A stretch of DNA of 64,000 bases from Calothrix sp. NIES-3974 (lineage in GTDB: Bacteria > Cyanobacteriota > Cyanobacteriia > Cyanobacteriales > Nostocaceae): positions 992,001 through 1,056,000 of the forward strand of contig NZ_AP018254.1 in the NCBI RefSeq assembly GCF_002368395.1. Reading direction: 5' to 3'. The notes under the pieces were generated by a model. That model was not told where the DNA came from and did not search any database. It was given only the letters and a program-made list of their open reading frames with translations. Made by a program: the position numbers and the translations under genes. Below, one piece after another: positions 47,888 through 57,931 of the stretch (within the stretch, counting starts at the first letter, position 1; each line of letters opens with the position of its first letter).

Positions 47888-50176
47888 CTACAGCCAATCA
47901 TCATCGTCATCCCAATTATCTTGGTAACTGGGACGCTCCGCTCTTCTCGATGGTCTATCGTCGATAGGTCTACTTCCCCGGTCGTAATCGCGTCGGGAAT
48001 CTCGACGGGAAGCGGTATCATCACGTCCGCGATCGCGTCCATAACCTTGGTCATAATCCCGGTTTGTATCCCGATATCCCGTATCATCACGTCCGCGATC
48101 GCGTCCATAACTAGTATCACTACGTCCGCGATCGCGTCCATAACCTTGGTCATAATCCCGGTTTGTATCCCGATATCCCGTATCATCACGTCCGCGATCG
48201 CGTCCATAACCTTGGTCATAATCCCGATTCGGATTCCGGTATCCCGTATCGCGACCATAACCCCGGTCATAATCCCGACCAAAGTCCTTATCATCCTTAT
48301 CGCTACCACCGGTAAATATATCCTTGATGGTGCTAAACAAATCATCATCTTCGTCGTCTACATAATACTGACGCACTTCCCGATTCAGGTCGTAGAGAGC
48401 ATCTTGTAAATCAGCATAGGTTTGATCAATACCTCGGTCATCGTTGGCATTCAGAGCTTCCCGCATATCCCGACAGATATTATCAATGCGTTGACGACGG
48501 GGACGAGCAAAGGACATACCAAAATCCAGAGCGATTTCCCGCAGTTGTCTTTCTGCTTGTAAAATCAAAGCTTCTGCACGGGTCCGCTTTTCTACTTTTT
48601 CTTTGCGCTGACGGTCGAGTTCGGCGTATTTTTCGGCATCACGAATGGCTGCTTGAATTTCCATTTCGCTCAATGTTGATGCACCTTGAATGGTAATACT
48701 TTGCTCCCTTCCAGTCGTCCGGTCTAGGGCTGTCACCTGTAATATCCCATTGGCATCAATATCAAATGATACTTGAATTTGGGGAACACCACGGGGAGCC
48801 GGAGGAATACCATACAATTTAAATCGTCCCAAAGATTTATTATCGGCAGCCATTTCCCGTTCACCTTGGATGACGTTGATTTCCACGGTGTTTTGATTAT
48901 TTTCCGAGGTGGAAAATATATCGGAGCGACGGACGGGAATTGTGGTGTTACGGGGAATTAATTTTTTCGCCACACCACCGATGGTTTCCAAACCAATGGA
49001 AAGGGGTGTAACATCCAACAATAATACATCCTTGAATTCCCCTGCTAATATACCCGCTTGTACAGCCGCACCGACTGCCACAACCTCATCCGGGTTAACA
49101 TTTTCACTCGGTTCAATACCGATGATGGCTGTAACAATTTCCTTCACCATTGGCATGCGAGTGGCTCCCCCCACCAAAACGACTTCTTCGATATCACGGG
49201 GAGTTAAGCCCGAATCCCGTAACGCCCGCTTGACAGGATTACGGATACGACTCAGTAAATCTTGACACAATCCTTCAAATTGCGATCGCGTTAATCTAGT
49301 TTCTAAATGTTTTGGTCCATCTTCGGTGGCGGTGATAAATGGTAAGTTGATATCGGTGACACTGACCGCCGAAAGCTCGATTTTCGCCTTTTCTGCTGCT
49401 TCCATCAGACGTTGTAAAGCTTGGCGATCGCGCCTGAGGTCAATCCCTTCTGCTTCTAAAAATTGCTCCGCCAACCAATCGACAATTTTCTTGTCAAAAT
49501 CATTACCCCCCAGTTGAGTATCCCCACTGGTAGCTTTGACCTCAAACACCCCATCCCCAATTTCCAAAATCGAGACATCGAAGGTTCCCCCACCCAGGTC
49601 AAACACTAAAATCAATTCACTTTCACCCCGGTCCAAACCATAGGCTAGTGCAGCTGCGGTCGGTTCATTCAAAATCCTCAAAACATCCAAACCCGCAATT
49701 CGTCCCGCATCTCTAGTCGCTTGGCGCTGGGAATCATTAAAATAGGCAGGTACGGTAATCACTGCTCCCGTCACCTTTTCCCCCAGATAACGGCTAGCAT
49801 CATCCGCCAACTTCTTCAAGACCATCGCCGAAATTTCTTCCGGAGCAAAATCCCGACTCAACCGGGGACAAGCCACCTTAATATTGCCATACTCGTCCTT
49901 ACGAATCGTGTAGGGAACCCGTTTCGACTCAGGGGACAATTCCCCGTACTTACGACCAATAAACCGTTTCACCCCAAAAAAGGTGTTTTGTGGGTTTAAC
50001 ACAGTTTGCCGTCTGGCCATTTGGCCAACTACCCGTTCCCCATCCTTACTAAAGCCAACGACAGAGGGGGTAGTACGCATACCCTCGGCATTCGCAATGA
50101 CCACAGGTTTACCACCCTCCATGACGGCAACCACCGAGTTAGTTGTACCCAAGTCTATGCCGACTACCTTACCCAT
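47888..50176 (-). CDS. dnaK3: DnaK3-type Hsp70 with long repetitive C-terminal tail
   Basis: ATP-dependent chaperone. It has 762 residues against about 635 for standard DnaK. The ATPase domain begins [19 protein letters not shown] and includes [13 protein letters not shown]; the substrate domain is normal to about residue 600. The remaining roughly 140 residues are a charged tail of Asp/Arg/Gly/Tyr units, with a 22-residue repeat ([15 protein letters not shown]), ending DDDDDWL. Long tails mark the cyanobacterial DnaK3 group, reported to be thylakoid-associated and paired with a DnaJ, as here. The ATG is at 50176; the gene is divergent from an M28 peptidase over 138 bp. Confidence 0.93.
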   Translation of the reverse strand: MGKVVGIDLGTTNSVVAVMEGGKPVVIANAEGMRTTPSVVGFSKDGERVVGQMARRQTVLNPQNTFFGVKRFIGRKYGELSPESKRVPYTIRKDEYGNIKVACPRLSRDFAPEEISAMVLKKLADDASRYLGEKVTGAVITVPAYFNDSQRQATRDAGRIAGLDVLRILNEPTAAALAYGLDRGESELILVFDLGGGTFDVSILEIGDGVFEVKATSGDTQLGGNDFDKKIVDWLAEQFLEAEGIDLRRDRQALQRLMEAAEKAKIELSAVSVTDINLPFITATEDGPKHLETRLTRSQFEGLCQDLLSRIRNPVKRALRDSGLTPRDIEEVVLVGGATRMPMVKEIVTAIIGIEPSENVNPDEVVAVGAAVQAGILAGEFKDVLLLDVTPLSIGLETIGGVAKKLIPRNTTIPVRRSDIFSTSENNQNTVEINVIQGEREMAADNKSLGRFKLYGIPPAPRGVPQIQVSFDIDANGILQVTALDRTTGREQSITIQGASTLSEMEIQAAIRDAEKYAELDRQRKEKVEKRTRAEALILQAERQLREIALDFGMSFARPRRQRIDNICRDMREALNANDDRGIDQTYADLQDALYDLNREVRQYYVDDEDDDLFSTIKDIFTGGSDKDDKDFGRDYDRGYGRDTGYRNPNRDYDQGYGRDRGRDDTGYRDTNRDYDQGYGRDRGRSDTSYGRDRGRDDTGYRDTNRDYDQGYGRDRGRDDTASRRDSRRDYDRGSRPIDDRPSRRAERPSYQDNWDDDDDWL
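48020..48270 (-). repeat. 66-bp coding repeats with embedded HIP1 sites
   Basis: A 66-bp unit (22 codons) and a 33-bp half unit recur in the dnaK3 tail. Four copies carry GCGATCGC at 48029, 48095, 48128 and 48194, spaced 66, 33 and 66 bp. Confidence 0.88.
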
Positions 50177-50314
50177 GCGTTGCTATCTCTCCTAATACGT
50201 CATTAAAATAGTGAATTTATATCTTGGCAATCGCTTGCAATCAATACTTGATTTATTCTATCTTGCAGTTGATAAATACACGGTATAGAGCATTGTCTAG
50301 TACGTGCTAATTTT

Positions 50315-51163
50315 GTGAATCTCAAAACATCTTTACACACCCACTTAAATCAGATAGCCAGATTGCGTGACCCCTACATGGCATCCGCAGGACATTTCTT
50401 TGTCCAACAATACATTCGTGCCCAACTTTCACAATCGGGAAGTGTGGAAATCCACACCTTTAAGGTCGGTACAAAAGTCTGCCAAAACCTCATTCTCAAT
50501 TTACCGCCTCAATCGACCCTTAAAAAGACCAATTTACCACCAATTTTAATTGGCGCACACTACGACGGTGTTCCCGGTTCACCCGCAGCAGATGATAATG
50601 CCACTGGTGTGGCTGTTTTACTGGAATTGGCACGCATATTCCGCAAAAACCCTTGTCGCCATCCCCTACGTTTGGTTGCCTTTGACATGGAAGAATACGG
50701 ACTCCTCGGTAGTACAGATTATGCCCGTCACCTCCAACAATCCGGACAGAAATTAAGGTTAATGATGTCCTTGGAAATGTTAGGTTATTGTGATTCCCGT
50801 CCCCACACCCAAGCCTATCCCCCACCCCTAGAAAAATTTTATCCCTCTACAGGAGATTTTATCGCCTTAATTGGTAATTGGCGTACTTGGAGAGATTTAA
50901 TCACAATTAGCCGCCATATCCGTCAAGTCGGGGTGAAATGCGAATGGCTACCCGTCCCTGGTACAGGTAAACTAATCCACGCTACTCGACAAAGTGACCA
51001 TGCACCGTTTTGGGATTTCGGCTATCCAGCCATCATGGTGACAGATACTGCTTTTATGCGCAATCCCCACTATCATCGACCCAGTGACACTATTGATACC
51101 CTGGATTTGGATTTTTTGACCGGGGTGTGCCAGGGTTTGGAAAGGGGAATTAGGAAACTTTAG
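50315..51163 (+). CDS. M28-family zinc peptidase
   Basis: Predicted metallo-aminopeptidase of 282 residues. Two-zinc ligands are visible: GAHYDGVPGSPAADDNATG (His and Asp), then DMEEYGLLGS with the catalytic Glu pair, then EMLGYCD and the late YHRPSDTID His. There is no signal peptide, so it may be cytoplasmic. The start is GTG at 50315. The natural substrate is unknown. The gene is divergent from dnaK3. Confidence 0.88.
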   Translation: MNLKTSLHTHLNQIARLRDPYMASAGHFFVQQYIRAQLSQSGSVEIHTFKVGTKVCQNLILNLPPQSTLKKTNLPPILIGAHYDGVPGSPAADDNATGVAVLLELARIFRKNPCRHPLRLVAFDMEEYGLLGSTDYARHLQQSGQKLRLMMSLEMLGYCDSRPHTQAYPPPLEKFYPSTGDFIALIGNWRTWRDLITISRHIRQVGVKCEWLPVPGTGKLIHATRQSDHAPFWDFGYPAIMVTDTAFMRNPHYHRPSDTIDTLDLDFLTGVCQGLERGIRKL

Positions 51164-51609
51164 AGATTTTAGATTTTGGATTTTAGAATCATTTTGAACT
51201 GGGCTGAAGCCCACAGGCTTTTAGTCTTGGGTTGCGTACAATTCTACTCCCGACTTACAACCGAGATTCCTATCACGTGGTCTGTCCCATTCATTTTGAT
51301 GAGTAAAAAAAGGCACGTAGTAGCGATTTAGAGCCTTTCTGGTAAAGCTTTTTCGAGGCTAAACCCACTACTACAAACCCCTCATACCTCAATACGGTTT
51401 AGTTAAAGCTTTGCTTAGACTGTTGATTTTGTAGAAATTTACCCATAAGTTCACACAGTTTTTGTGATGATCTCGTCCCGATGCTCCCCGTGGGGACGCA
51501 TTCTAAGAGGCTCTGCCTCTAGATTCTTCAACCTAACCTACCCAATAATCAGGCTTTTAAGTCTAACTGAACTGTATTGCCTTATAACTTATAGGACAGA
51601 CCACTAGTC
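51164..51609. other. Spacer with short repeats
   Basis: About 445 bp. It has a TTTTAGATT-type STRR at once after the peptidase stop, a 35-bp repeat shared with 24358-24391 (GGCACGTAGTAGCG core) and a TCTAAGAGGC / GCCTCTAGA hairpin near 51507-51527. No gene. Confidence 0.55.
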
Positions 51610-52248
51610 CTATGGTAGGTAATTAAATTCATTGCGCAAAATTCTTTCTGCTTGGGCAATAGTTGATACTCTTCTATCACTCAGGATACGGCTTTCCTTT
51701 TCGATTAGTCTAAAACCTCTACCTGTCTCCCGTCGTTGAAACACCATCGTTATGGGAAAGGGTTTTGCACCTTCCCGACCAATACCAGTAATATATTCTG
51801 CAATGAGAATAATTCCATCCTCGTTTGGACCAGCAAAACCTAATTGTAGAAACGAAACCGCTTTTAATTGATGTAATCGCCAATTAGTGGGAACTAACTC
51901 TGATGATTGGGGGAAAGTCAAGACGACTTGATTGTTTTTGACTAGGTGGATGATTAATCTGTTGTCTGAAGCCAGGGTGGGGACAAATAAACAAGTTCCA
52001 CATTCCAACAAATTAACCTGAAAGGTTTGACTGGGGATTAAAGTGCGTTGGGGGAACAAACGGCGAAGTTGATTAATGTCCCTTGTCGGTATAAGGGTAG
52101 GACGAACTGGCCTTTGAGGGGTTTGGGCTTGGGTAATATTACCATGATGCGAAGCTATATTAACGATATTCATTCCCAAAGATAAACCCAGGCTAACAGC
52201 TATTATCGTGCAGACATAACTGACGGTATTTTGTATTTTGGAAAACAT
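51610..52248 (-). CDS. Exported hypothetical protein
   Basis: It has 212 residues. An N-terminal hydrophobic segment (VCTIIAVSLGLSLGMNIV) and QAQTP suggest export, with cleavage after residue 42 or so. The mature part is beta-rich (FQVNLLECGTCLFVPTL, LVKNNQVVLTFPQ) and ends with a helix (TIAQAERILRNEFNYLP). Only two Cys, close together (ECGTC), which could form a disulfide. Family not recognised. It stands alone beside a 1.5-kb empty region. Confidence 0.7.
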   Translation of the reverse strand: MFSKIQNTVSYVCTIIAVSLGLSLGMNIVNIASHHGNITQAQTPQRPVRPTLIPTRDINQLRRLFPQRTLIPSQTFQVNLLECGTCLFVPTLASDNRLIIHLVKNNQVVLTFPQSSELVPTNWRLHQLKAVSFLQLGFAGPNEDGIILIAEYITGIGREGAKPFPITMVFQRRETGRGFRLIEKESRILSDRRVSTIAQAERILRNEFNYLP

Positions 52249-53753
52249 TTATTTGCGTGTTATTAACTATTCCTAATATATTTGCTGATATCTCGATTAG
52301 GCAACATCGGGTGTTGTATCACAATCTGATTTCAGCAGTGAAAAATATCGGTTTTAGCTGTTGACTGTGTTCTCTGGGAAACTTCACCTATCCTGGATTT
52401 CTCATGAGTAAGTTATAAATCTTAAGTGACGGACTTATTTTTTCTACTCCCGACTCCCCACTCCCTCTAGGTTTGAAGAATTTACTTTAAATGCAGGCTA
52501 TGACTGTTGACTTACAATGAAGTATTAATTAAATATTAATTATAAGTATGCTGCAATACTTATTGCTAATTTAAATTCATTTAAGCATATGTATAAGCTA
52601 TCTGTATTTTTGAAAAATACATGATTTTATCTGGATAAAATTAATGAAACTCAATCAATTGGACTAAGTATTATTTTTAGCAATAAAAGGTTTTAAAAAT
52701 GTGACATACTCAACACTTAAAGCCTGAAAAGCCTTGTCTGCAAAGGATTAGCAGTATAAGTTCCCAACAAAAACTATGTATAAATTATCCATTTCATTAA
52801 TAATTTTCATGGTGAGTGGTCTAACCCCTCTGTACAACTTTGAGGGAAAATAATTACAATACAAATCCTTCGGGGGAATATAAACGGTCAACACTTGAAC
52901 TGTTTAAGTTCAACGAAGTCATCTAAGGGTCGCCTCACAAGCTACATCCGTGGGAGAGTTTTGTGTTTTGAGGAATACAAAAACTCTGAAGGTAAAAGCT
53001 TGATACAATACTAGTTTCTTTGCTTTGCACAAAGAATAAAGCATCTCAGGTCATCAGTTAATTAGGTTGATTGCTACATGTATGGGGATACGGAATCTGG
53101 TTTTAGATTTTGGTATTCAACAGCATGTGTTATCTATTTATCAATGTATCGGGTGTATCAAAGCCTTGCTCTGTAAGGATTTTGTGTTATTTAAAAAAAT
53201 TTTTCCATTTTGTGTTAGTTCTGCATAATTTTGGGGAAGAATAAACCCGTGCAATTGAGCAGCAACTAATTTCCCTTTTTAGTGGGAGTGGGATTAAAGG
53301 AAAACACAGATACAAATATCAACTAACAATCAGGTCATTTTCGGGTCATCATACAATCTATATCTCTTGAGGTAGATTAATCTTTCCGCAATCAACGCTG
53401 CTATGAATGAAGATGAAATTGGTTGGCATAAATTGATGATTTGCACACATTTACAGGAAATTTTGCGCTTGGATGATAATTCAAAGCAAAGTTTTCCCAA
53501 CAAAGGGAGCATAAGTCGTAGAACAGTGAGAATCCACCCCTGTTAGCGAATTTACAAATTACAATAATTCGTTAAATCTGAACAACAAAATCACTTTGTT
53601 GTGAAATCAGGATATTTGTAAACAAATTGACTGTGGATATGGGAATTGTAGGTGGCTTGTTTAGATTCGACAAAATCAAATACTGATTGACTTCCCTATT
53701 TTCTTCAACGGATGCATCTATATATAGACGTGATATTTTAAGGGGAGAAAGCA
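52249..53753. other. 1.5-kb gene-poor region
   Basis: The longest stretch without a supported gene. It holds an inverted family B fragment (from 52392), a TTGAACT-GTTTA-AGTTCAA hairpin (about 52900-52918), an AGAGTTTTGTGTT / AATACAAAAACTCT stem (about 52955-52990) and a CGAATT inverted repeat near 53546-53576. A 47-codon ORF (53403-53546, MNEDEIGWHKLMICTHLQ) has no ribosome binding site. It could hide an unrecognised RNA; no known RNA family was identified. Confidence 0.4.
52392..52485 (-). mobile_element. MITE-like element, family B, decayed inverted copy
   Basis: Starts CCTGGATTTCTCATGAGTAA, the complement of the family B right end, and runs through ACTCCCCACTCCCT. The other end is not recognisable. 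Confidence 0.55.
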
Positions 53754-54515
53754 ATGGCTATACAGTTACACAGTTTTACTAGTGTAAGAAAAAGATATGT
53801 TCAAGTAGAAACACAACCATATTACATTACAGGTGTGTTTCGGAAAATTCAACAAATCATCAACGTGCGGGGATGTGATTTTGTCGATGTCCGTAGTGCC
53901 TATTATGAATGTCCGGAGGATGGGACAGTTACATTTTATTTAGCTCAGGATTCAGAGGTAGATAAACCAGGAATTTGGACTTATCTAGCCTATGAATGTC
54001 CGGAAGGACAGGAAAAAATTGAACGAGATAATTTAATTGATACTAGGGTGACTCCCTTATTGAATTTATTGGCAGGGGAAAAAATCCTCCAACCAACAAC
54101 TTGTATTGAAGAATTTTTGGCTTATGCTTATTCCCAAGGGGATTATTTGGAGGTAGAATTACCTTATCATTGGGATACTTATGAAGGTCGGAGAATTGCG
54201 GAACAATTATTAATAGAGTTTACAGCACTGCGCAAATCAATTGTCTTTGCATCTGGTGCTGGCAAAAAATATGCTAAAGACATAATTTCTAGATTTATTG
54301 AATTAGCAGTAGACGTGCTAGAAAATGATGATTCTTTTTGGGATTTTGACGCTGCACAATATAACGTACTTCAGCAGATAGATTCAACCCCCATTGCCAG
54401 ACAAATTATGGAATTTAATGATTATTTAATTTGGCAGGATGCTCTACCAACTAAATCGAAAGCCGTGGATTATGCATTTCAGAGCGCTCTGAATATGATT
54501 ACCCATGTTAAGTAG
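53754..54515 (+). CDS. Hypothetical cytoplasmic protein
   Basis: It has 253 residues, with no signal peptide or membrane segment, acidic, and a mixed alpha/beta pattern. AAGGGGAGAAAGCAATG is a strong ribosome binding site. Family not recognised. Segments such as GCDFVDVRSAYYECPEDGT and CIEEFLAYAYSQGDYLEVE may help a profile search. It converges, after 100 bp, on the CRR6-like gene. Confidence 0.72.
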   Translation: MAIQLHSFTSVRKRYVQVETQPYYITGVFRKIQQIINVRGCDFVDVRSAYYECPEDGTVTFYLAQDSEVDKPGIWTYLAYECPEGQEKIERDNLIDTRVTPLLNLLAGEKILQPTTCIEEFLAYAYSQGDYLEVELPYHWDTYEGRRIAEQLLIEFTALRKSIVFASGAGKKYAKDIISRFIELAVDVLENDDSFWDFDAAQYNVLQQIDSTPIARQIMEFNDYLIWQDALPTKSKAVDYAFQSALNMITHVK

Positions 54516-54618
54516 GTTTGCACTTTCGGGAGCAGAAGATTTATATATGAATATTTCTGTATATGAATCATCCTGACTCCTGATGACCATATTCTTTATC
54601 CTGTATTCTGTCTGCTCA

Positions 54619-55095
54619 TTAAAGAACAACTTCAAAAAATGCCTCATCAAGCTCATAGCCAATTAGTTGAGCCATTGATTTCAAGCGAGAAGTTGCTGGT
54701 AAACCTTGGGCTTTTAACCAGTCTGCCAAAATAAATACTTTATGCATTAAGTAAATTTCCAGGGCTTCTGGGTTGTATTGGATGCCATCTTTAGAGCTAA
54801 ATTGATGGGGAACTAACATTGCGGTGTAGCGGGCAAATTCGCCAGCTTGCCAGTCGAGTAAAAAAGGCAACCAAGGATACTGGGAATCGGCCCGAATAAA
54901 CCATAATCTGACCTCCGGGATTTCTGAAAGTTCACGGGGGTCGTTGTCATCGCGATGGAAATTGATGTCAAATCGTAACTTTTGTTCAGATGATGCGATC
55001 GCATTTTCAATGACTAGACGTTCGATTACGCTTTTTAAGGGTGACAGGTCTAGGGCGTTAATTTGATTGGTATTAATGGTGATATTAATAGTCAT
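54619..55095 (-). CDS. CRR6-family NdhI maturation factor
   Basis: Homologue of plant CRR6 and Synechocystis Slr1097, required for maturation of the NdhI subunit during assembly of the NDH-1 hydrophilic arm, which supports cyclic electron flow. It has 158 residues from the ATG at 55095 (MTINITINTNQINALDLSP). The core matches the family: DPRELSEIPEVRLWFIRADS, WLPFLLDWQAGEFARYTAML and PEALEIYLMHKVF. The frame is open to 55230, but that extension is translated octamer repeat and is rejected. Confidence 0.86.
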   Translation of the reverse strand: MTINITINTNQINALDLSPLKSVIERLVIENAIASSEQKLRFDINFHRDDNDPRELSEIPEVRLWFIRADSQYPWLPFLLDWQAGEFARYTAMLVPHQFSSKDGIQYNPEALEIYLMHKVFILADWLKAQGLPATSRLKSMAQLIGYELDEAFFEVVL

Positions 55096-55117
55096 AGGTG
55101 GTTTGGGGAGAATATCA

Positions 55118-55147
55118 GGATACAGGATACAGGATACAGGATATAGG
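55118..55147. repeat. STRR of GGATACAG octamers
   Basis: Three and a half copies of an 8-bp unit directly upstream of the CRR6-like gene. Confidence 0.85.
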
Positions 55148-55286
55148 AGCAGGGGGGGAAAGTATTTTTGGTTGTCAGACAGTCTTGCGAGAAAATAGGG
55201 AATCATGTAAACGCGTAGCAGATCGACCACAGGGTATTGGGAGGGAAGAAAACACTTTCATGCCTTCTGGTGTTAGCAATACATTT

Positions 55287-55480
55287 AAAGTGAATTCGAC
55301 GGATTATAAACGCTACAATCCCTGTGAATCAATGATTTTGAAAGTTAAGGTTTAAAGTAACCTCATCCATTAGTTGAGAACCAACTCAATAACTAATGAT
55401 TTTATTCTCAAATCCTAGGAGGTATTTTCTACGAATAATACTGGACAAGAGTTTCAGGCTTTATAACTCATCGAACTCAT
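55287..55480 (+). mobile_element. MITE-like element, family A, copy 2
   Basis: Shares with copies 1 and 3 the left part from GTGAATTCGACGGATTA to CCATTAGTTGAGAAC and the right part from ACGAATAATACTGGACAAGA to TCGAACTCA. The terminal repeats are slightly decayed and the middle is about 25 bp shorter. Confidence 0.8.
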
Positions 55481-55535
55481 ATTGAATTTAGGCTACTTCT
55501 ATTCCTACTCCCTACTCCCCATTCCCTACTCCCCC

Positions 55536-55572
55536 AAATAAAAAGACACGATACTCCAGGTCAGGAGCATCG
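55536..55572 (-). terminator. Intrinsic terminator of the subtilase gene
   Basis: On the minus strand CGATGCTCC / GGAGTATCG forms a 9-bp stem with one mismatch, followed by TGTCTTTTTATTT, about 75 bp after the stop of the gene at 55649. Confidence 0.82.
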
Positions 55573-55648
55573 CATCTGAAAAGCGTCTTTATTTTCAGCC
55601 TTTGTAGGTTCAGGAAAATCGATGGCAATCTATCCCTAGGCTAGCGAA

Positions 55649-57931
55649 TTATAGAAGCGATCGCCGATAGATGGCGTTGTCACCACCAACGACGAACACT
55701 TCCAGTTGTTTTTCCTGGGGTGCGATCGCTGTTGGAGCAGAAATACAAATTCCTCCCAAGCTTTCCCAGTCACTCCAGGTATTTCCGTTATAAGATTTAC
55801 GGAAGAGCTGATTACTGGTTCCCACCGCAAACACCTCCAGATGGTTTTCACCCCAAGTTGCGACGGCTGGAGCGTATAACCAGATACCTCCTAGGCTAAT
55901 CCAATCGCTCCACTGGCTTCCATCCCAGAATTTATGGTAAATTGCATGGTCTCCCCCCCTTACCACTAGGTCGATGCGGGTTTCCCCCCAGCTAACGACT
56001 GCGGGACTGGAGAGACAAAAACCTCCCAGGTTTGTCCACCCGCGACTGGTTTCCCCATCTAATGTCATTTGATACAGAGCGTTATCAGCACCGATGGTAA
56101 AAATATGGCGTTGATTACCTTGAGCGCAGACACCCACACCTTGCTTGGCAAAACCACTTAGGTTTTCCCACTCACCCCAAGTATTTCCATCCCCAATCCG
56201 ACGTTGTACTTGACGCTTTTGACCGAGAATAAATAATTCAATTTCTGTTTTAGTGTCTTTTTGTGTGGCGATCGCGGCGGGTGCGGATAAACTAAATCCA
56301 TCTAGATTGGTCCATTCCGGACTCCAAGCTGTTCCATCCCAGTTGCTCTGATAAACCCCACTATCACCACCCACTACAAACAGGCTGAGATTTTTCCCTC
56401 TGGTACTTACTACCGTCGGTGCAGAAAAGGCATTCCCACCGACTTTTTGCCACTCGCTCCAACGGGGAAGCTCGGGGACCAAGGTATCAAAGGCGACTTT
56501 TGGCTGAATAATTCCCGCACCTGTATTTTGGTCAAACCCTGGTTTGGCAAGGTTTTTGGCGGTTTGTTTCAGTAAATCTTTGGCTTCTGTTTGGTTGAGA
56601 TTGGGTTTAGCTTGTTTTAATAGGGCTACTACCCCAGCTGCAATGGGACAAGCAGCTGATGTACCATTATCACTACCAAAATAGCCACGAAAATGGGTAA
56701 TGGCGCAAAAATCGGGTTTATTGGGGTCGAGTGCAGCTGGTCCTTGGCTACTGTAACCAACAAACTGCTCCTGTAAATTAGCCGCACCCACCGTCATCAC
56801 CAGAGGATGTCCATTTGCACCCCAAATACTCCTACCAGGTCCTGCATCCGACCCACAGCGATCGCTGGGACAAGTACCACCACAGTTCCCTGCGGCAAAT
56901 AATACCAAAATCCCTTCTTCAATGGCTTCAACGACTTTGCGGGTAAAGGGATGGCTGGGATTACTAGCATAAAATTTATCCCAACTCTCACGGTAGATAC
57001 CCCAGCTATTGGTTAATACATGGGGTGTACCATCAATTTTATGTTGATCAATTGCCCACTGGAAAGCTGCTAAAGCATTGGAAATTGCATCCCCACCAGC
57101 CAAGCGTAAATCGTATAATTTTGCCTCTGGAGCCATTCCCAATACGTCGGTAGCACACATATTTCCGTGTTCCCCCCAAGCTGCGGCTTTAGTCCCCCAA
57201 TCCGGTAAATGGCCACCAATCACATTGGGAATCCGGCGAATTGTTTCGTAGGGAGCAACATTTCGACCTTCGGCGGTAATACCTCCGTCAACTATACCAA
57301 CAACAATACCCTGTCCCCGATATCCCGCCGACCAAATTTGATCAACACCGAAATATTTGGCCACATCCGCTAGTGTGCCTTTGGCTACAGTCGGCGCACA
57401 GTCACAATCCCCTGTTGGACATTTAGCTTTATCGTTGGTTTGCTGTGGTTCTACTCTTTCTAATAAACTGGAAGGGTTAAAGGGGGCGATGGGGGTATCC
57501 TTATATACTTTAATCACATTAGCTTGGGCTTCCAACTCTGGGATTTGTTCTTCCCGAATTGCACCACGGACAATGTAACTTTCTGTACCTGTGGCTAATA
57601 GGGTGGGAGCGACATCGGAGGTGGGATTAATTGGTACAGGTTGATACTGGGAATCCAACTCAAATCCACTTAAGTTTACAGCTTGGGAAACTCCCATGAG
57701 TCCTTGTTCACGAGATACTTGTAATTCCACCAATACTCTGACAAGTTGTCCATTTTCAGTACTGATGTTCATATCTCCATTCGGCATAATAGCTCGCATC
57801 CCACGGGGAGAATTCATTCCCAACAACGGCATCGATGCACTACTATTTTCTACAGGTGTAGGTAATGGTAAATTTCCACCATTATTTGCACTCCCATTAC
57901 CCATAGGAGTAGTAAATCCATTGCTGTTCAT
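55649..57931 (-). CDS. Subtilisin-like protease fused to PLL-type propeller repeats
   Basis: It has 760 residues from the ATG at 57931 (AAGGA 8 bases upstream; a TTG 18 bases earlier is less likely). Residues 1-200 are a Gly/Asn/Pro-rich head and a propeptide-like part. The S8 domain has a complete triad: Asp215 in VGIVDGGI, His255 in WGEHGNM, Ser425 in GTSAACP. From about 475 to the end come six roughly 45-residue repeats of the type WSDWISLGG....AP....WG, with Trp-rich blades as in fucose-binding PLL lectins (DUF346). No signal peptide is visible. Proteolysis plus surface glycan binding is inferred. The cyanobactin protease PatA is a distant relative, but no precursor peptide gene is adjacent. 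Confidence 0.88.
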   Translation of the reverse strand: MNSNGFTTPMGNGSANNGGNLPLPTPVENSSASMPLLGMNSPRGMRAIMPNGDMNISTENGQLVRVLVELQVSREQGLMGVSQAVNLSGFELDSQYQPVPINPTSDVAPTLLATGTESYIVRGAIREEQIPELEAQANVIKVYKDTPIAPFNPSSLLERVEPQQTNDKAKCPTGDCDCAPTVAKGTLADVAKYFGVDQIWSAGYRGQGIVVGIVDGGITAEGRNVAPYETIRRIPNVIGGHLPDWGTKAAAWGEHGNMCATDVLGMAPEAKLYDLRLAGGDAISNALAAFQWAIDQHKIDGTPHVLTNSWGIYRESWDKFYASNPSHPFTRKVVEAIEEGILVLFAAGNCGGTCPSDRCGSDAGPGRSIWGANGHPLVMTVGAANLQEQFVGYSSQGPAALDPNKPDFCAITHFRGYFGSDNGTSAACPIAAGVVALLKQAKPNLNQTEAKDLLKQTAKNLAKPGFDQNTGAGIIQPKVAFDTLVPELPRWSEWQKVGGNAFSAPTVVSTRGKNLSLFVVGGDSGVYQSNWDGTAWSPEWTNLDGFSLSAPAAIATQKDTKTEIELFILGQKRQVQRRIGDGNTWGEWENLSGFAKQGVGVCAQGNQRHIFTIGADNALYQMTLDGETSRGWTNLGGFCLSSPAVVSWGETRIDLVVRGGDHAIYHKFWDGSQWSDWISLGGIWLYAPAVATWGENHLEVFAVGTSNQLFRKSYNGNTWSDWESLGGICISAPTAIAPQEKQLEVFVVGGDNAIYRRSLL

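Noticed and set aside
47810-48409. 199-codon plus-strand ORF rich in Ile/Thr
   Set aside because: Antisense translation of the DnaK3 repeat tail.
52850-53010. tmRNA, 6S RNA, RNase P RNA or group II intron piece
   Set aside because: None of the conserved cores (tag frame, P4 helix, domain V) could be found in the sequence.
55098-55355. 85-codon ORF ending in the family A element
   Set aside because: Its front is translated octamer repeat and its end is the mobile element; not a gene by itself, though the conserved end is reported as a finding.
55649-57931. Cyanobactin PatA/PatG protease and gene cluster
   Set aside because: The protease is S8 type, but there is no precursor peptide, PatD or PatG-like gene beside it, and the C-terminus is propeller-like.
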